Assembly: GCF_963675165.1 (NCBI RefSeq)
Contig: NC_087379.1
Coordinates: 434,001 to 498,000, forward strand
DNA: 64,000 nt
Direction: 5' to 3'
Source of the DNA: Halichondria panicea
Lineage: Eukaryota > Porifera > Demospongiae > Suberitida > Halichondriidae
Made by a program: the position numbers and the translations under genes. Shown here in pieces: positions 60,174 through 64,000 of the stretch. The notes below the pieces were generated by a model. The model saw only the letters and a list, made by a program, of their open reading frames with translations, had not been told where the DNA came from and ran no database searches. How positions within the stretch are numbered: the first letter of the stretch is position 1; every line of letters starts with the position of its first letter.

Positions 60174-61675
60174 TGTGTGGACACAAAAATGTGCTGTTTG
60201 AGCGAACTAGACACTTTCATGGATTCTTTTAACTGCTAATGAGACGTAAGAATAGTTAAAGGCGAAAAAAGTGTTTCAAGGCTAAAAGTTGCAAAATATT
60301 TTGTGCTTTAATTAATCGATCTTTTAAAAGTGTAACGCACAGGATGAATTAGCCTCGATTCCAGGCTGCTGCGATGAGTGGTACACATTGTATGCGCATG
60401 CGCATGTGCATACATTATCCCAAAAGGGGGTAATCCGTGTATTGTCAGTACAGTACTTGGTTAGTAAGCGCATGCGCCTATAGGGGGAAAAAACAGACCT
60501 CTATGCACCTATTATCCAGATGCGCTTATAGAGATTAACCACGCCCATTAAAATTAACCATGCTCATGACGTTTCAATGAAGCAAATCTCCATAGCTAGC
60601 TCGATCGTTTGTCTGCAAGAGGTCTATAGTCATATCTGACAGCAGTAGGTAGTGAAAGAGTTATATATAAGTGTGGAGACCAGTTGTTGGGCAGAGAACT
60701 GTGCAGAAAACCATGCGCCTTCTATCAAGGCTCTTGTCTGCTAACCAGTATGCGCCTATTAGTTGATGTGCGCTTATTAACCGGTATACTATTTTGTATT
60801 CTGAAGTTGTAGTCCGTTACATAGAAGTATTGCGCAAAGATAACTGAATTCTTACGCCCTTTATTGTATCAAGCCAAGCTCTACTTATATGGACCAGGCA
60901 AGTCTTCTGATACTAAATCTAGCTTGCCTTAATGTTCGACATTCACAAAAAGTCATTGCTGAAGATAAAGAAGTTAATGATCACTCTTGAAAGTGGACAC
61001 TCAAGAAGTTATTCACTCAAGATCTACTGATGTATTAAAGAGTCCACCACTCTTCCTAGCTGGCAGCTCTAGCTGTCTGGGAGGCTTTCTTGAACTGTCT
61101 CTTTGAGCTAGAAGAAGCAACACTGCTGCAGCATAATTATTCTGCTTTAATTAGTGTCTCTGAAAGCTGCCATTGTGGTCATGAACATTTTACCACTAAC
61201 CAAATTATCACACGTATTCTTCCTTTTTGTAACTTTGTTCGTTTTATGATGAAAAAGCTGGCAATTATATCGCGTATATATATATATAAGTTTACAAGGC
61301 CGCCTTTCTCTTCGCGGCATGGAATCGAGGGTAGGGGTGAATGCTCTATGGGCATATTGTATATCTAGTTTAATTATAGATGTGATAATTTTACTGTGAT
61401 AAGCAGCCATGCACACACCAAACTAAATCATCTCTCACCATTCCACCCATCCATTGTTTACCCCTCTCTGTCACAGTGATAGTGACCTTGAGCATCTGTC
61501 CAGCAACCATTGGCTTACTGGTGAACACTATACCATAGTGGTAGCTCTCAGTCCTAGTGGCTACTGTGTTACTCTCTGTTAGCTCAACATTCTTCCCCTT
61601 GTTCCTATGGAAGGTAACGGGAGAGCTGCTCCATTCCACTCCACCAAACAAGACACCATCATCACTTGTAGCCAT
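57358..61675 (-). CDS. NCK13: NHR + long coiled coil + TKL-like kinase, best full-length copy
   Basis: Exons 61439-61675, 58783-59119 and 57358-58727 sum to 647 codons plus stop. Residues about 13-185 form the NHR domain (VEWSSSPVTFHRNKGKNVEL, TVATRTESY, GIVFTSKPM, then IGFTGENPE and HWFVNDVWRGSV). Residues about 225-375 are Q/L-rich coiled coil with repeated LQQQLT.AN blocks. The kinase at about 400-640 has GRGAWGYVAKG, AVKRV, HRDVSSANVLL, DFGSANL, TAPEAYP and DVYSFGVLACEV. NHR domains of Neuralized bind short peptide motifs in partner proteins. TKL kinases phosphorylate Ser/Thr. I infer a soluble cytoplasmic signalling protein in which the NHR selects ligands and the coil clusters the kinase. 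Intron 1 is 2.3 kb, with a minisatellite and a TIR element. Confidence 0.85.
59155..59503. repeat. Compound GT microsatellite/minisatellite in NCK13 intron 1
   Basis: Units of GCGCAGCAGGGGTAGAGTG followed by ATTGG and a GT run recur four times, then GT runs separated by GATTGG. It is an expansion of the single unit seen in the same intron of NCK4 and NCK11. Confidence 0.9.
59504..60127. other. Unexplained insertion within the NCK13 intron 1 microsatellite
   Basis: About 620 AT-rich bases split the GT microsatellite, which resumes at about 60128 and is followed by the normal GGACACAAAAATG sequence. No terminal repeats, coding potential or RNA gene was recognised. Confidence 0.5.
60351..61330. 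mobile_element. About 1-kb element with CCTCGATTCCA ends in NCK13 intron 1
   Basis: Left end AGCCTCGATTCCAGGCTGC and right end GCGGCATGGAATCGAGG are inverted relative to each other. It is flanked by AGGATGAAT and AGGGGTGAAT, matching the AGGTGAATGC of paralogous introns, so the target duplication is about 8 bases. The interior has repeats of ATGCGCCTAT and TGCGCTTAT and no long frame. Confidence 0.6.
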
Positions 61676-62115
61676 CTTGCAACCACTAGCCCCGCCCCCA
61701 CATTGCATGTTTACACAACTCCCCCACATATTGCATTCATACACACAAGACACACACACAATGAATACAGCTACTAGCACTAGCTAGTGGAGTCCTATCA
61801 GCTACATGTAAGTCACTTTTCTTGCTGTCTTTGGGTCTCCCTTCCTCCACAGCACAATCTCCTGCAGGGGAGGGGGGCAATTAACAGCAAGCAAGGAACA
61901 GTTTAGTATTCTTGTGTACATTATTCTTGAATATAATTAATGCTCTTGTTATCATGTGTAGTAAAGCATGCATGAAAGTATGTACTATGCATGCTGTAAT
62001 ATGATAATTGACACATGAAAGTCGAAATCAATTCTTTACGACAATTAATGATTCCACACAAATAAACTAGAAATAGAGAAACATAACACACGTACAGAAA
62101 TGACACTAAATGTCC

Positions 62116-63747
62116 TCAAGGCTCAGAGTCCAATTGTTTGATGTGGTGTAGCACAGTGTCCATGGAGGGTCTGTCCTGAGGGGAGTGAGAGACACAGGAG
62201 GTGATGAGTGGGTGGAGCTCCCGCCATACACCTTCCATACTCAATAGCAGACGCAGAAACACTTCAGATTTCGGAAATGTTCGAGTCACCACTTCACAAG
62301 CAAGCACTCCAAAACTGTACACATCGATCTTTGTCGTCTGTTGTGGTGGTGGTTGAGATGACGTAGGTGGATGAGGATAGGCCTCAGGGGCAGTGTACAA
62401 GATAGCACCTTCTGCAGGAGATGTGGCATCTTGAGCTACATTAGCTGATCCAAAGTCAGAGAGTTTGGCAAGCCATTTGTTGTTGGGTAGAGAGAGAAGG
62501 AGGACATTAGCAGAGCTCACATCTCTGTGGATGATGGGTTCCCTCTGTCGGTGGAGATAAACCAGAGCTGAGGAGATGTCTCCAAAGATCCTTCGCTTGT
62601 TGGGACCAACACGATTGTCTTGGTAGGCAGAACGTAGAGAGGTATCCAGGAGCTCTGTGACAATCATGGGACCTGTTTGCTCGTTGAGGACGGCAGCAAC
62701 AAAGAGGACAAGGTTGGGGTGGCGGATCTGAGCCATGGTGCGAATCTCACGACGAATTCGATCCATCGTAGTCAATCGTAGGATTTCAGGATACACTCGT
62801 TTGACGGCCACCGTTGTTCCTCTAAAGTTTCCCTTGGCAACGTAGCCCCAGGCCCCTCGGCCAAGAATCTCGTCCTCTCTAATAGACACCTCCTCTGGAG
62901 ACACCTGCCAGAACTCCACCTCCTGAGGGTGGCTGCTACGATTGGTGACTGAGAGAGAGGCCACTCTTCGTTGGAGGACGTCCACTTGTCCTATGAGGGT
63001 CCCTATCAGCTGTTGGTTCTCTATGTCAGATCGTTGTCGTTGGTTATTAGGATTTGTTAGTAGTTGCTGCCGTAGTTGAGTGATTTCTTGGCCTTTTTCT
63101 TCCACCAACAGTTGAAATTGTTGAATGTCTGAGCGTGATTGTGTGAGCTGTTCGTTAGCTCTTGTTAGTTGTTGTTGAAGCTGACCATTTTCTGAACGTA
63201 GGGTTGAGACATTATCTTGTGAATTATTTGATCCAATCCTTTCTAGCATTTTTGCAAAGAATGACTGGGTTCCCGCAACTTGAGGTCTTGCATCCTGTAC
63301 TAGTCCCATCTCTCTCAGCCTCCTCTCTGAGTCAGGGTTGTACCTGGACACTGTGGGGGAGGAACACATGTGACTACACATACACTGTACTAGTACTGTG
63401 AATAGCTTACCAGTGTAAATCTCTGCCTTGACTTGATTACACCGTCCATACACGTCCACGACCCCCCACATAGGTATGTCCAGGGGGTAGTCCTCCACAC
63501 GTACAGACCCTCTCCACACATCATTCTTAAAGAAGTGTACCTCCTTTTCCAGCGTCATCATGATTCGTATAGAATCACCAACTTTAAAATCGTGAGTGCT
63601 GAAACCCATTGTACCGAATATCCTGCCATTGCACTTGATATCAGCGCTGTGAGTGTAAAGTACGTGTTTGCCCAAGCGTGGGCATGTTAACTGGTCATAC
63701 TGTGTCATCTTTGAGTCCTCCGGGTTCTCTCCAGTAAAAGCAATATC
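62116..63747 (-). CDS. NCK14: NHR + coiled coil + TKL-like kinase, 5' exon outside window
   Basis: Exon 3 is 62116-63350 and exon 2 is 63411-63747; exon 1 must lie beyond 64000. Subtype of NCK3/NCK9 (MTQYDQLTCPRLGKHVLYT, VHFFKNDVW). The kinase keeps GRGAWGYVAKG (followed by NFRG for TFRG), AVKRV, HRDVSSANVLL, SDFGSANV and TAPEAYP. Intron 2 is 60 bases with a CTGTG insertion near its donor. It is an in-frame multiple of three with no stop, so exons 2 and 3 form one open frame even if unspliced. Confidence 0.85.
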   Translation of the reverse strand, partial: DIAFTGENPEDSKMTQYDQLTCPRLGKHVLYTHSADIKCNGRIFGTMGFSTHDFKVGDSIRIMMTLEKEVHFFKNDVWRGSVRVEDYPLDIPMWGVVDVYGRCNQVKAEIYTGKLFTVLVQCMCSHMCSSPTVSRYNPDSERRLREMGLVQDARPQVAGTQSFFAKMLERIGSNNSQDNVSTLRSENGQLQQQLTRANEQLTQSRSDIQQFQLLVEEKGQEITQLRQQLLTNPNNQRQRSDIENQQLIGTLIGQVDVLQRRVASLSVTNRSSHPQEVEFWQVSPEEVSIREDEILGRGAWGYVAKGNFRGTTVAVKRVYPEILRLTTMDRIRREIRTMAQIRHPNLVLFVAAVLNEQTGPMIVTELLDTSLRSAYQDNRVGPNKRRIFGDISSALVYLHRQREPIIHRDVSSANVLLLSLPNNKWLAKLSDFGSANVAQDATSPAEGAILYTAPEAYPHPPTSSQPPPQQTTKIDVYSFGVLACEVVTRTFPKSEVFLRLLLSMEGVWRELHPLITSCVSHSPQDRPSMDTVLHHIKQLDSEP

Positions 63748-64000
63748 CTGTTGGAGAGAGCAGTAGTGAGTGGGTCATATCTATACCGTTGCTGCACGGA
63801 AAGAGGTAGGGCCTATCCACAGTTTTGTTCTGCTGGTGAAATTCCACCAGCTGCAAGTGGATTGATCATACACACATATGTGCGCACACACTAGATTTAC
63901 TCATAATATTATAACGAGTGTTGCAAGCGTGCGCTTGCCAATGCCTCTCGCCATGTTTTTGTTTTCGCTCGAGTGTTTTAGATCATGTTTGCCATAAATA
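63748..64000. other. NCK14 intron 1, left part
   Basis: Begins like NCK3 intron 1, with the left arm of the TATCCACAG foldback at 63814. It departs from it after about 63905 (ATAACGAGTGTTGCAAGCG onward). The right foldback arm is not reached, suggesting an insertion that continues past the window. Confidence 0.55.

Noticed and set aside
12069-64000. Operon-like reading of the same-strand NCK genes
   Set aside because: Each copy has its own upstream module and interspersed opposite-strand gene X tails; nothing suggests polycistronic transcription.

Overview
This is a eukaryotic, animal-type nuclear genome window. Genes are split by short GT-AG introns and flanked by CA/TG microsatellites and small inverted-repeat transposons. 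Hikeshi, a PAQR receptor, SPRYD3 and the Myt1 kinase are recognisable by protein motif, and all are animal gene families. Compact introns, GABA-B-like receptors and large lineage-specific kinase families would fit a sponge (demosponge). The phylum is an inference; no marker here proves it.

Left part (1-11616), ordinary single-copy genes: the 3' end of a class C-like 7TM receptor (+), HIKESHI (-), a PAQR receptor (+), SPRYD3 (-) head-to-head with PKMYT1 (+), and an unrecognised 318-residue gene (+, 'gene X'). The SPRYD3/PKMYT1 shared promoter carries E2F-like and CCAAT-like sites.

Right part (12069-64000), about 52 kb of tandem duplications. Fourteen copies (labelled NCK1-14 here) of one three-exon minus-strand gene encode Neuralized repeat (NHR) + Q-rich coiled coil + TKL-like protein kinase. 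NCK3, 6, 8, 13 and 14 keep the visible kinase motifs (14 runs off the window). NCK1, 10 and 12 are open but have lost the catalytic HRD aspartate. NCK2 is an in-frame NHR-only protein. NCK4, 5, 7, 9 and 11 are damaged. Kinase domains are nearly identical between copies, while one block of the NHR and the coiled coil vary.

The array also carries five duplicated copies of the last exons of gene X, two SPOP-like BTB fragments, a RecQ-like 5' fragment, a LINE fragment and many TIR elements. Several TIR elements can be bounded exactly because paralogous copies give the empty site. Exon limits were read by eye from GT-AG sites and phase. For NCK1, 2, 3, 6, 8, 10, 12 and 13 the exon lengths sum to whole codons.
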